Below the pieces are notes generated by a model. That model worked only from the letters and a program-made list of their open reading frames with translations, ran no database searches and was not told where the DNA came from. Position numbers and translations under genes: made by a program. DNA of 64,000 nucleotides from Larix kaempferi (taxonomy: Eukaryota > Streptophyta > Pinopsida > Pinales > Pinaceae), in the NCBI GenBank assembly GCA_027924585.1, contig BSBM01000753.1, positions 19,389,501 to 19,453,500 of the forward strand, given 5' to 3'. This document shows, piece by piece, positions 34,914 through 46,503 of the stretch. The stretch's first letter is position 1. Each line of letters begins with the position of its first letter.

Positions 34914-35260
34914 TGTTGAGATCACCAAGATCTCATGTATTCAAGAATAGGCCAATAACAACAACACACATGCATAAGCATTCAACACAAAGTAAATTTG
35001 ATCCATTTGTATTCTTGCTTTGATCAGTATTTATATAACGATATGATGATATGGATGGTTGGAGAACAACACACATGCATAAGCATTCAACACAAAGTAT
35101 TGGGAAGGTAAATTTGATCTATTTGTATTCTTGCTTTGATGAGTATTTCTATAATGATATAGATGGTTGGAGTGGTTGCACTTGCCCCTGCTCCAATTAA
35201 TCACCCATTTAAGATACATTTAAACGTTATAATATATTTTATTACTTTAATATGATAACA
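34914..35260 (-). mobile_element. Candidate Ty3/gypsy LTR (347 bp) with internal duplication
   Basis: Read on the minus strand it would begin TGTTATCATATT and end GATCTCAACA, giving TGTT...AACA termini, with a TATATAAATAC promoter box at about 35018-35028 and the primer site after the end. A phrase 'acacacatgcataagcattc' occurs at 34962 and 35069, so a segment of about 107 bp is duplicated inside. The upstream end is inferred only from the TG...CA rule. Confidence 0.4.
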
Positions 35261-35532
35261 TGCATAAGGCCTAAGAAGCCCCATTGATACTCATAAAAGG
35301 AACTTATTCACAAATTTGATGATGTTTCATTTAAAGAATGAGAGGTCAAGCTATTAAGCCCACGCTACCAACAACATATCCTTCATTAACGCACATGGTA
35401 GAAAATGAAGCATGCAATTATAATATGGATCTTGCATATTTAGTCTTTAGTCAATTGACTTAAATGCATTAAAATGCAATTGTTAATATGACATGGGATA
35501 GTCATCAACCTTTTTCATGGGGAGAGATGAAC
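35261..35532. other. Gene-free stretch
   Basis: Nothing supported. Confidence 0.3.
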
Positions 35533-35654
35533 TCAATTTTCAATATGAAAATATAAATAACAATAAAAATAATTTTAAGAATCCACATTTTAATCAATTT
35601 TTAATATGAAAATATAAATAACAATAAAAATAATTTTAAGAATCCACATTTTAG
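35533..35654. repeat. 61-bp tandem duplication
   Basis: 'tcaatttt-aatatgaaaata' starts at 35533 and 35594, and each copy ends 'aagaatccacatttta'. A weaker third relative follows at about 35765-35825 ('aagg-aatccaagttttaatgg'). Confidence 0.85.
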
Positions 35655-37469
35655 TGGAATATTTTTTTCAACTGAATGTAAATTTAATTATATATATCAA
35701 TTAATTATATATATATCAAGATAATAATATTACCATAAAAGTGGTAAATATATACACTTTGAATTTATTTTTTAATACAAAATATAGATAATAATAAAAA
35801 ACAATATAAGGAATCCAAGTTTTAATGGGAAATTTTGTTAAAATTTATATAAATTTTATTTTATGTAGTTCATAATATTAATATGGTAAAAAATTTATGA
35901 ATATAATATACATAAACATTAACATTAGTTAATTAATTTTTTATTTACTCTCTCATTTTAAATCTCAATTATAAATTCTAGATATATTGTTTAATTCAAA
36001 ATTACAAAAAATGTGTGTGGTTAAACTTGTTCCCCCGTCATCCATTTTTTCATACAACAATCATTACAACAAGGTATTTATTATATTATTTATTATATTG
36101 TATCATTATATTGACAACACTTGTAATCTCTTCAAGAAAATGGATCATGTGTACACTATATTTGAATTGAGCACCTATTTAATGCAAAACCTTCACAATT
36201 AGAAGGATGCATGCTATCAACATCTCTTCTACGTGTTAGATTTGTAAGGATTTAAGATTTTTCTCTTAGGTAGTCCATAATCTCCTATGATTATGAGTTG
36301 AAAAAATATATATTAGAAAACCCCCTTTTATATCTCACACACATTGTACTTTTATCAACATTGACCACATGAATGTGAGTTTAAATGGAACATCTGAATA
36401 TGAGTTAACTATTACACATTTGTTTCTAAATAAATTGTTCTTTATGGCTTTTTGTTGTGAGATATTATTTTTTTGGAGTCATTCATTGAAACTAATTTGA
36501 CCTTTTCAATCTCATCATTCACAATTTTGTTTTCTCTTATTCAAAATATTTTTATTTTTTATCTTTTATAATTTAAGTAATTTATTTTCTATATATCTTA
36601 TTAAGTTTTTAATCTCATCATTATTATTATTCTCATTATCAAGAAAAGAAAGATGACATTGACTATTGTAATTTAAATATATACCTTGCAAAACGTTAAA
36701 ATAAAAGATTTTTAAGAAACATAATAATAAAACATTACCAAAATTAATGCACCAGATGAAAGAATCTAAGAACCTGATGATTGGATCTTGCATCTTAATG
36801 ACAATAGTATAAGAAACATTGATGTAATAGATACATCTCAGAAGCAGCTTAAAAACTTGATACTTATATTAATGCATGGTTAAAAAGAGAGAATATACAA
36901 AATATTATTGAATTAAAAATGCAGTATAAAGGAATAAAAAAGTGAATGTTAAAATTAATATAGTGTAAATAAATAAATAAATATAATTATTAAAATCAAT
37001 AATATATATAGAGAAAGGATGTGTTGATTTTAGTATCATGTTATTAATTTTTTTAATATTGTGTTGATTTTAAAATTGATGTTATATATATATATATATA
37101 CACACTTTAGTTTCTTAATAAAATGAATGCTTTAAGTGATGTTGATCCACCTATTTTTTGGTTTATTTTGAGTTGTTTTTAGTTCATGGTTTTGTGACAC
37201 ATTGTATATTTATTATGTCAAGGAATTGTGGTTGTAATTTAATCTAGGTTAATGGAATAGGGTTTTGGATGCGATAACACTGTATCATAAACATAAGAGA
37301 TAATACTATGAGATAGAGAGCGGAAAATTCTCATAATGATGGCTTTCCCAGTTTTAGGTTTCCAAGGTAAATCTCTTTCTCTGTGTATTGTGTATGTGAG
37401 CCATTTTTAATTATTTTGTTTTAGGTTTTATTTCATATTGTTTTTTTCTTAGACAAGTTTTTTCAAAAC
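35655..37469. other. Gene-free, very AT-rich stretch
   Basis: No coding region is supported. Contains a (TA)n run at about 37085-37101. No LTR or primer site was found that could be the lost 5' end of the Copia element at 39189. Confidence 0.4.
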
Positions 37470-39165
37470 TCTTTAGGAAGGTCATTCATTCCTTTCTTGA
37501 GAATAATATTCTCACTTTGGGCATCATGGGGAAGGGTCAATTCACTCTTCAAGCATTATTTTAGGTAGAGGGAAATCTTGGGTAGGGGTCGACCAACCCT
37601 TCCTTCAACATAGTATTATCATGGAAGGGAAGCATAGATAAAGGTTAGATGGCCATTACTCAAGAATGGTATTCACATTTTGGGGTATCTAGTGGAAGCG
37701 GATTGGTTAACACATCCTTAAGCATAGTTTTGGTGTAAACAATGACCCCAAGGAAGGGTCAGTTGACCCTTTATTTATCATAATTTTCACATAGATGTGA
37801 TTCCATGAACGTTCAACCAACCCTTCCTTCAACACACAAATATCATTTAGGGGAGCCTAAAGAAAGATTGTTCAACCCTTCTTACAATGTATTATTTGTT
37901 TTAAGAAGGTGCATGGGGATAGGTTAGTCATTCCTTTCTCGAGAATATTATTCTCACCTAGAGAATCATGGGGAAGGGTCAACTCACTCCTCAAACAACA
38001 AAATATTATTATGGAGTGGATTATAGAGAAGACTTGGTTAACCCTTCCTCAAGTATAGTTTTCACATAAAGAGGAATCCTAGGTTAAATGGATCCTTCTT
38101 CAATCTTACAATATCATCTGGGGGGCTGGAGAAGGATTAGTAAACCCTTCCTAAAACCTCATATTTCCATTGAGGAGTTGTAAGGGAAGGCTTGTATGAT
38201 CCTTTCTAAGGCATAGTATTCTCCCTTATGGAATCCTGGGGAAGGGTTGATTGAACTTTCCTCCAACATAATATTACTAGGGAGGGGGAGCAATGAAAGA
38301 GGTTGGTTAACCCTTCCTCAAGGATAGTATCTTCATCAAAGGGATATAATTAAAGGTTCAATCGACCTTTCCCCACCACATAATTTTTTCAATAGAGAAG
38401 GACCCTTGGGAAGGGTAAACCAACCCTTCCTCTAGCACAATATTCTCATGGAGGAGGAGTAAGAAGAAGGGTTATCCAAAATTTTCTGAATAATGGTGGT
38501 CACATTGTAGATTATCTAGTAAAAGGGTTGTCTAACCCTTCCTTAAGAATAAATTTCACATAGAGGGGTGTCTTAAGGGTCAATTGAACCTCCTCTAGCT
38601 TAGTATTCTAATGGAGAGGAAGTATGAAGAAGGGTTAGTCAATTCTTCTTCAAGGATGGTATTTGTATCATGGGGTATCCACTAGAAGGGTAAAATGATA
38701 TATTATAAAGCATAATATTCTCTCCTAAAGGATCATAAGCAATTGTCAACGAAACCTTCCTCCAAAATAGTATTCTCATGGTGGGGGAGGATGGAGAAGG
38801 GTTGGTCAACCCTTCTTCAAGGAAGGTATTTGGGTAATATGGTATCAAGTGGAAGGTTTGACTAACACTTCCTCAAGTATAGTTTCTGTGTAAAGGGAGA
38901 TTTGTGAGAAGCGTTCATCAACCATTCCTCTATCATGTCAATCTCATCTATGCGAGCTTGAAGAAGGATCAATCAACCCTTCCTATGTCATAATTTTTTT
39001 TCAATGGGGTATAGAGGGAAGGGTCCACTAATCATTTTTCAATGAAAATATTATAGCCTAAGGGATCATGGGAATGGAATGATCAATCCTTATTCTAATA
39101 TAGTATTCAAATTGAAGGGGAGCATTGAGAAGGGTTGGCAAACCATTCTTCCAGTAGTTTTCACC
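37470..39165. repeat. Degenerate minisatellite with self-complementary core (about 1.7 kb)
   Basis: About 30 diverged units of roughly 55-60 bp share a core like AAGGGTTGGTCAACCCTTCC, which is close to its own reverse complement, followed by 'tcaagcatagtattctcatgg' and 'ggggagcatggag'. Clear cores lie at about 38280-38322, 38398-38432, 38796-38815 and 39128-39150. Longer blocks recur as well: 'gagaata-tattctcac' plus 'atcatggggaagggtcaa' at about 37499 and 37961. That indicates higher-order repeats of several units. There are no unique spacers between identical repeats, so it is not CRISPR-like. The array runs up to the start of the Copia gag at 39189. Confidence 0.85.
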
Positions 39166-39188
39166 TTGTATTCTCTCGAGCAATTCTC

Positions 39189-40160
39189 ATGGACAATTCA
39201 AACTCTCCTCTCTCTCCCAGGATCCTGACACCCTTCAATTACCTTGATTGGAGGGCTGATATGTAGATGGTCTTGCGCAACAAGTCACTATACAAGGTAA
39301 CAATGGGCAAGGAGGTTGAACCACAAGCAACTGTGGAGAAGGAAAAGTATCTGAATATATTGGATGAAGCATTCGGTTTCATGTGTATTCATATTTCTAG
39401 ATATATTCTCTTCCACCTCGAAGCATTGAAGACTCCAAGAGATTTATGGTTGAATTTAGAGACCCTCTTCGGAAATAAGATGAGCTAAGGGGCCATATTT
39501 TGGAAAATGAGTTGATTGGTCTTCAACCGAGCAGTTTTGATACCATTCAACAATTCTTTTCAAAATTCAAATCTCTGGTTATGCAATGGAAGCAGTGTGG
39601 CATTGAGAAGAAGGATGAGCAGTTGGCGCTATCTATTATGAGCAAGCTAGGTCCTGATTTCTCCATCTTTGTATCTACCTTCCATTCAGGGTGAATGTTA
39701 ATGCTTGGTTGGAGGATTCCATCCTTAGATGTTTTCACTGAATCTCTCATCCAAGAACAAGAAAAATTGATCCAGATGAGAACCTTGATGGCCTCTAAAT
39801 ATCAATCTCTTGTGGTTGGAGAAGCAAAAAGTGCGAATGGAAAGGGGAAGCACAATGGAAAGGAGAGGAGGAAATCTAAAACCAACAAAAATGCCAAGTC
39901 AAGTCCATCAGAAGGATCCTCCATCTCCAAGAAGGAAAAAAAAATGATTTGAGCAATCCAAGTGTTCCTATTGCAAGAAAGGAAACCACCCAGAGAGATC
40001 TTGCATGCAGAAGAAGATAGATCAGATGACCAAGCTTCTTGAACAACACAACATTTCCCTCCCAGAAGGTGCAAGAGAGACTGATTCTGGAAGTGAGTCT
40101 GATGGTCATGATAGATGGCATGCACTGAAGGCTAGATTTTCAAAATCACACAAGCCCTCC
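39189..40160 (+). pseudogene. Ty1/Copia gag remnant
   Basis: From an ATG at 39189 the frames give MDNSNSPLS, NYLDWRADM, VLRNKSLYKVTMGKE, LEALKTPRDLWLNLETLFGNKM, then ELIGLQPSSFDTIQQFFSKFKSLVMQWKQC and SIMSKLGPDFSIFVSTFHSG. These are the known order of the plant Copia gag (UBN2-type). A Lys-rich stretch precedes the zinc knuckle CSYCKKGNHPERSC at 39963-40004, which matches CX2CX4HX4C. Stops and frameshifts at about 39486, 39690 and 39950 make it non-functional. The element's 5' LTR and primer site are absent, and the palindromic minisatellite occupies that place. Confidence 0.9.
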
Positions 40161-41000
40161 TCATAGATTTAGGAGCCTCCAATCACATGGTTTCCTCTAA
40201 AGAATCATTTTATTCTCTAGATCTCAAAGATGGTCCAATTATTCACATGGGAGATAACTCTCAGATCTTTGCTGAAGGGAATGGTACAATACATATGGAG
40301 CATGGGAAGTTCAAAAATGTTCTATTTGTTCCTCCTTTGTCAAGAAATTTGTTGTTTGTATATCAGATGACTCACACAAATACACCAAAGAAAGTGGTCC
40401 TTGGTCCTAACACAGTTGAGATTGCAGAGATCTCTATTGGGAAGATTATAGAGAAAGAGTTTGCAAACCATGCCTCCAAGGCATATGAATTATCCCATTT
40501 TTTTCTATACTCTCTACCTACCCCATTGGAATCTAATGAAGATCATAGTGATATCTCTTCTAATGAAGATGCAGATCAAGATCTTGATGTTGAGAACAAA
40601 TTTCAAGGAGATGCAGATCTAGATCCAACACATGCTCCTAGTCCATGGCTAAGGCCAATATGGGCTCACAAAAATTCTTATAGCTACTGGGAACACAGTT
40701 GGGGATCCATATTACCATAGCACCACTAGATCTCAGTATCATGCAAAACTTGCACTATGTCATGCGGATCCACTTCCCTTAGAGAGGTGCTACATGATGG
40801 TGGGGTTTGATCCATAATCTCTTGGAGAGACTTTCCATGGGGGATACACAACCAAGAAACAATCTGGATTGTTTGAAAAAGGGTACTCAAAGGTTCATGA
40901 TTTGGACCACAATGATCCATTTGCTCCAGTAGAAATAAGGGTTCCTGAAAGACTTGTTTTGGAAAATACACCTTATACATAGTGGGAGGTCCATTAGAGG
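40161..41000 (+). pseudogene. Ty1/Copia protease remnant fused to the pre-RT linker
   Basis: The protease segment starts with DLGASNHM at 40165-40188; the family motif is D-S/T-G, so the catalytic-site Ser is replaced by Leu. It continues DGPIIHMGDNSQ, EHGKFKNVLFVPPLSRNLL and VYQMTHTNTPKKV. After NHASKAYELSHFF the frame passes directly to an acidic linker (SNEDADQDLDVENKFQGDADLDP) and then TRSQYHAKLALCHADPLPLERCYMMVGFDP, which normally stands between integrase and RT. The whole integrase core is therefore deleted, and no RT follows. Confidence 0.85.
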
Positions 41001-41054
41001 AGCAACTCTAGATCCATATCTAGATCCAGATCTAGCACCTGCATTGCTATCCTA

Positions 41055-41300
41055 CATAGGAGTAGCTTGCCAATATCTTTGCAAAGGATTTCATTGAGGA
41101 AATTTTTTTCCTTCTCTGCTTAGTATGAAGGTTCTTTGAGTTCTCTACTGCTATTCTTTTGACGGGGGGGTTATTTTTCCCATGAGGTTTTCCCCCATTT
41201 CCTTGGTTCATGGATAGTTCTTTATTTTTTATCATTTATTTGATTGTATGGGTGACCTTTGGTCTTAGTAACCAGGGCCGAAGATGTAAAAGTATGGATT
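41055..41300 (+). pseudogene. Copia RNase H tail and 3' untranslated segment
   Basis: A frame with one stop reads LANIFAKDFIEEIFF, matching the end of Copia RNase H (QxADIFTKxL). It is followed by a non-coding segment before the polypurine tract. RT and the RNase H core are missing between 41000 and 41055. Confidence 0.65.
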
Positions 41301-41309
41301 AAGGGGGGA
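41301..41309 (+). other. Polypurine tract
   Basis: AAGGGGGGA directly precedes the LTR start TGTTAGG, as required for plus-strand priming in LTR elements. Confidence 0.85.
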
Positions 41310-41970
41310 TGTTAGGATATTTTAATACTCCATCCTTGTCCTACCTATCATTATTTAATTTTCCTAGTAGTTGATGATGTCATTTCCCCCATAGTGGTGT
41401 GCAGATGTCATCTAGGATCCATCTACCACCTTCTAAGCCCTGCATGCATCATTTTAGGACCACTTGAGTCAATTCCCTATTTTATAGGAACCTACTCAAT
41501 GTTCCAGTGTAGTCCACCTGAGTTAGCTAACTCTTGTGGGGGTTTAGAGCTCCAGATGCCACTGATTGTGGCCTCATGCGCCCTTTTCTAACTGCCATGC
41601 ATGAAAAACTCACTGATGCACCCTCCTTAGTCAGTTATCTGATTGTGTCTTTAGTTAACTAAGATTAGGTTCAGTTTGGTTGAGTTTGAGTCTTCCGGAG
41701 CACTCCAGTGGTGACAATTCCTATGCTAGACCAACTGAGGTTCGAATTCTCCTATGTGATTTGAATTCTCTCCATTGTATCATCATTGTTCATTATATTG
41801 ATTATTGGATCATGTGAAATTATTTTGCTATAATCTGAGTTCTACTGCATAGTTACTTGCTTGCTCTTTTTTATTGCAGTTTTCACTCTTATTCAACTTT
41901 TCTGCTCATTATTTCTCTGTGAGGTATACTTAGCTCTTATATCTGCTGTGACTTAGAATTTCACATTCCC
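41310..41970 (+). mobile_element. 3' LTR of the plus-strand Copia element
   Basis: The LTR begins TGTTAGGATATTTTAATAC right after the polypurine tract. Its 3' end could not be fixed: the 5' LTR needed for comparison is missing, and 41970 is an estimate near 'aatttcaca'. A 65-codon open frame inside (41394-41591) shows no family. Confidence 0.7.
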
Positions 41971-43740
41971 TTCTAGGAGCACATTTTCAAAAACCACTTT
42001 CTTATAAGTTTTTGGGAAAAACCATCTCTTTATAATATTGTAAGATTTTCGACCCATTTGATATTTTTATCCTTCTTAGATTTTCATTAAGGACTAGCTT
42101 GCCACCATTTATATGAATTGCAGAGTTCATTTCTTCTTCTTGAATCTACTATAACCAATTTGTATTTTCATTGTCATTAGTTTCTACCTTTTGTTGAAGA
42201 AAAAACTTCTTTAGTTTGATCTTGTTCATCATCCTAGAAAGGCGGTAACTCATATGGTTTTCATATTATAGACATGGATTATTGATTATTTTTCCTCTTT
42301 GGATACACTCTTTCTTGAGGATAAGATTCATGAAGGGTGACATATTTGGTCTTAGATGAGGGACCTAAATGTTATGTTTTCATTGCACTAAGTGGTGATC
42401 TACAAGCCGATATGGGGATATTTTTCATGTAACATACACATGTGACAAAAATAATGAAAGTATAACATATGTCAACTCAATTTTAAATTTTGCAAAAGCA
42501 AAAAATATAATATAATGTTATTCGGAATAATAATATTTTTTAATCATCTCTCTATCTATATGGAGAAATAAAATCATTTTAATTTAAATAGAATCTTTAA
42601 AAGCATTTGAGACTTTAATGATAATTCTGTTGTTTCAATGGAGTGAGTAATATAATTGAAATCTATAAAAATAAAGAAATATCCCATCATTTCTTAGATC
42701 AATGATTTAGAGATATTATATAATTACATTTAATTTGAAAATGATATATTGTATAGGCATAAAGTATGCGTATTAATCAATAATGATAACACACAAGAAA
42801 AGAGTGCATTGATTTCAATGATGATATAATGAATAATAATTAGAGGAATTATATAGTTGTAATAATTTCAGTAATAATATAATGAAAAATAATTACATGC
42901 ATTGATATTAGTAATGATATAATAAAAAAATAATTTAAAGAAATAAGTAGTTACATTGACTTAAAAAATTATGTAACCAAAAATAATAAGGTGCATTAAT
43001 TTCAATGATAATATTAATAAGGTGAAGTGAAAAATTATTTATGAATTTAATTGAAGAAACAATACCTTGACAACTAATTCGGTGCATTTATTTCAACACT
43101 AAGATAGTGCAAACTATCAAATGAAATGAATTTAACTAACATAGTTTAAACCAATTTCATAATACATATTATGACGTTGTGAAAGATATTCTCATTGATA
43201 AGCGAAATTTGTCCACTTTCTATGATTCGATGTGATTCCTCTGAGTACTTACACCATAAAATATTATAAGATTAATGTATATGGGATGTTAAGATACATA
43301 TAATTAATTGATATATACATTGCATTCAAATCAAAATAATGTAATAAAATGAATTATAGTTATGAGGAACATAATAGACTAAATAATTAAACTATTAATT
43401 ATATAAAGTAAGAGATATATTAGGTATGTTTGAATGGTTTTCAAAATCATCCTTTTTTTTATATATATAATATATATGAAAATTTTGAAAAGATAGCAAG
43501 CATGGTATATTGGAATGTTACTAAATGTAAGTAAAAGAAAAGATGAAGAAGAGAGATTGATATTGATCAATATGAAATCTACTTATTATTTATTATATGT
43601 ATATTATTCACTTTCTTTTTCATTGAACATTGTTACTTTATTATTATTTATCTTAATCTCTATATAAATTTTGATCTCGTTTTACTCATGGTTCAAGATT
43701 ATATATGATACATAATAATTTAAAATTTTGAAATGCATCT
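41971..43740. other. Gene-free AT-rich stretch
   Basis: No coding region supported. From about 42760 to 43030 a phrase like 'gcattgatttcaatgatgatataatgaa' recurs several times with changes, an old degenerate repeat. Short (TA)n runs lie at about 43456-43475. Confidence 0.4.
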
Positions 43741-43830
43741 CTCTCTCTCTCACACACACACACATTATATATATGTATATGTATACATATATGTATGTAT
43801 ATATGTACACATATACATATACATATATTT
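43741..43830. repeat. Compound microsatellite (CT)n(CA)n(TA/TG)n
   Basis: A CT run changes to CA and then to mixed TA, TG and 'cata' units. Confidence 0.9.
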
Positions 43831-43998
43831 TATTTTAGGTTTATCTCCCAAATATAGGGTGTAAACCTTTTTTTAGAGTGAAAAAATTGAGGAAGGTTTT
43901 CACCTTGAGGGATTTGATCTCTCTTGAAAATTCATAAATTTGGAGTTAAGATGAATCTAAGCCATAGTGGATGGGAGGCTACATCAAAACTTTTACCT

Positions 43999-43999
<1 letters not shown>
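43831..43999 (+). repeat. Dispersed repeat copy 1 (direct)
   Basis: Starts 'tattttaggtttatctccca' and ends 'gaggctacatcaaaactttt'. It contains a small stem 'caccttgagggatttgatc'. The same unit recurs directly at 44105-44280 and inverted at 44600-44776. A weaker relative is at about 31020-31100 ('tttgatccctctca' and 'atctaagctgg'). Confidence 0.85.
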
Positions 44000-44043
<44 letters not shown>

Positions 44044-44104
44044 ATATACATATATAGTATATACATACATATACACATATACATACATATACACATATAC
44101 ATAT
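44000..44104. repeat. (GT)n and (TA/CA)n microsatellite between copies 1 and 2
   Basis: About 13 GT units at 44007-44031 are followed by mixed 'tatgtatata' and 'catatacata' units. Confidence 0.9.
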
Positions 44105-44280
44105 ATTATTTTAGGGTTTATCTCCCAAATCTGAGGTGTAAACTTTTTTTAGAGTGAAAAAAATTGAGGAAAGTTTTTCACCTTGAGGGAATTTGATCTC
44201 TCTTGGAAATTCATAAATTTGGAGTTAAGATGGATCTAAGCTAGTTTTTAGTGATGGGAGGCTACATCAAAACTTTACAT
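44105..44280 (+). repeat. Dispersed repeat copy 2 (direct), left arm of a hairpin
   Basis: Nearly the same as copy 1. With copy 3 it forms an inverted pair of about 175-bp arms. Confidence 0.85.
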
Positions 44281-44288
44281 ATTATATA

Positions 44289-44321
<33 letters not shown>

Positions 44322-44551
44322 GTATATATGTATTATATATATGTATATATGTATATGTATATATGTATATATATACATATATACATGTATATATATACAT
44401 ATGTATATGTGTATATGTATATATATGTATATGTATATATATACATGTATATATGTATATATATACATACATATATACATGTATATATGTATATATATAC
44501 ATATATACATGTATATATATACATATATACATATATATATATTACATATAT

Positions 44552-44596
<45 letters not shown>

Positions 44597-44599
44597 CAA
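44281..44599. repeat. Self-complementary (TG)n-(TA)n-(CA)n microsatellite
   Basis: A TG run at about 44288-44310 and a CA run at about 44556-44587 flank about 240 bp of mixed TA, TGTA and TACA units. The two sides are mutually complementary. The long open frames on both strands (mainly Tyr, Ile, Cys, Met, Val, Thr and His) are products of this composition and not genes. Confidence 0.9.
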
Positions 44600-44776
44600 T
44601 GTAAAGTTTTGATGTAGCCTCCCATCACTAAAACTAGCTTAGATCCATCTTAACTCCAAAATTTATGAATTTCCAAGAGGGATCAAATCCCTCAAGGTGA
44701 AAACCTTCCTCAATTTTTTTCACTCTAAAACAAGGTTTACACTTCAAATTTGGGAGATAAACCTAAAATAAAATTT
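44600..44776 (-). repeat. Dispersed repeat copy 3 (inverted), right arm of a hairpin
   Basis: Starts 'tgtaaagttttgatgtagcc' and ends 'gagataaacctaaaataaaa', the reverse complement of copies 1 and 2. Confidence 0.85.
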
Positions 44777-45065
44777 AGATACGATTATAATAATGAGGCC
44801 AAATTTTGTGAACCATGGGGTAAGAAAGAGACCTACTCTTCCCCAAAACTATGGCCCATCGAATACTTTATGATAATCATTATGACTATAAATTTGTACA
44901 AGAAAATACCTTTAGAGAAGAAATATACCTCACAATTGTTTGGTATACACAAAGTAAATGGAGTAAATATGACACATATTTGTTGTACATAGCTAAAAAT
45001 TAAGAAAATGATAAATTATTGCATCTAACTTGTGTGAATAAAGATAATAATTATCTTGCATATAG

Positions 45066-45070
45066 GATAT
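45066..45070. other. Target-site duplication (left), gatat
   Basis: gatat precedes the LTR start TGACAAGC and is matched at 46504-46508. Confidence 0.8.
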
Positions 45071-45374
45071 TGACAAGCCCTATATATTTTGATATTACAT
45101 TTCTATTATCATATTAGTATTGTCTTTATTAGTCATCTAGGACCCTAATTATGTAGGCTCTAAATTGGTAATGTTACTATTTATCTTATATATATATATA
45201 TATGAAATCCAATTTGGAATCATTTAATATCATCTTTCTTTTTATTTGAAATACATTGTAAAAGAGGTTTCCCTCTCAAAGAGGTTAGTTATTCATCTTT
45301 TTATTGCATTCTTAAGGGATTGGAATACCATCTCTTCTCGTTTTATGCTATTTCTCGGAATTTGGTGCATAACA
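45071..45374 (+). mobile_element. 5' LTR of a deleted chromovirus (304 bp)
   Basis: Starts TGACAAGCCC and ends GCATAACA. It is alignable along its length with 46171-46503; shared blocks include 'gtctaggaccctaattatg', 'gaaatacattgtaaa' and 'ttctaggaatttggtgcata' with few changes. A (TA)n run differs in length between copies. No standard primer site follows the LTR. Confidence 0.85.
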
Positions 45375-46170
45375 TTTGCTATTAGATCCATTTTCTCTAT
45401 AATTTTTTATAAGATGTTTCATAAAACAAAACTTGGATGAGAGATAGAGGACTTATTGATCTAGTTGTGGTACAATTCTCAAGTCTTGATTCATTACAAG
45501 TTAGGAGTTATACCCTAGGGAAGTTTGGGTTTTTTACTAGTGAAAAAACCAGTCTCAAATAGGTGTTCTAAAAAAGATATGTTATATTTTAAGATTGAAA
45601 GATACAAATTGAGTGAGACTTAATAATGAAGACAAACTATAGTATATTTGGTATCAATTTCATAAACACATCCTAAAAATAGGACATGTGGTGGGATTCA
45701 CACTTTCTCTCTCATGGAAAGGATACAAATAACAAGTTTTGGGAAACTTAGGATAAGTTTTTATTGGTAGTTTGGAATTAGGTCATACCTATGGCATTAA
45801 AAAGGAGACATATCAAGCTACTACATGAAGAAATTTCAAACTCTAAGGGGGCGTAATTGTAGAGTTACCTAAGTTAGAAGGTCAGTTAGTAAAGCAGTCT
45901 CCAAATCGAGGTTTTAAAAGGTAGTTGGAAACAAGATCCTAGTCTAGACTATTTTACGAGAGATTGATGAAGAAGGGAAAGTAATACTAGAACCTAAAAC
46001 AATCATTGAGAGAAGGATCAAGAAAAAATAAATCAAGCAATTATTGAGTACCAAATCAAATGGAAGAACTTTCCAATAGAAGAGACAACATGGGTAGATG
46101 TCTTCTTCATGCACAAACATCTAGAGTTAATCTAGTGCTAAGGACAACACTTGTTTGAAGGGGAAGGGCA
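45375..46170 (+). pseudogene. Ty3/gypsy chromodomain remnant (chromovirus internal region)
   Basis: Only 796 bp remain between the LTRs. Near 45965-46165 the plus strand gives, over shifting frames, DEEGKVILEPKTIIERRIKKK, then EYQIKWKNFPIEETTWVD, then FFMHKHLEL and GQHLFEGEGHAN. That is the known end of chromoviral integrase: a link segment (GxILxPxxILxRR), then a chromodomain core (Y-x-V/I-K-W-K-x-x-P-x-E-x-T-W), then a GQxxFEGEG tail that runs into the LTR. Gag, protease, RT, RNase H and most of integrase are missing. The upstream part has no recognisable motif. Confidence 0.8.
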
Positions 46171-46503
46171 TGCTAATACCTATATATTTTGGCATTGCAT
46201 TTCTATTACCATATTGGTATTATATTTATTAGTTGTCTAGGACCCTAATTATGCAGGCTCTTGAATGGTAATGGTACCCTATATAAATATATGTATGTAT
46301 GTATGTATTTCAAATACAAAACAATATGAGATGAGATGATTCCAAACTAGATCTCATATCATCTTGTTTTTTATATGAAATACATTGTAAAGGAGGTTTC
46401 CTGCTCAGAAAGGATGATTATTCATCTTTTAATTGAATTCTTAAGGCGTTGGAATACTATCTTTTCTTGTTTTATGTTATTTCTAGGAATTTGGTGCATA
46501 AAA
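46171..46503 (+). mobile_element. 3' LTR of the deleted chromovirus (333 bp)
   Basis: Starts TGCTAATACC and ends GCATAAAA; the terminal CA is mutated to AA. The duplication gatat follows at 46504-46508. Confidence 0.85.

Noticed and set aside
37470-39165. CRISPR-like array
   Set aside because: Units are diverged along their whole length with no constant repeat and unique spacers, and the setting is a plant nuclear genome.
40726-40980. An 84-codon minus-strand frame
   Set aside because: Opposite the Copia linker on the plus strand, which has family motifs.
44251-44617. Several open frames of 85-117 codons on both strands
   Set aside because: They consist of Tyr, Ile, Cys, Met, Val, Thr and His from TA/TG/CA microsatellite and appear in five frames at once.
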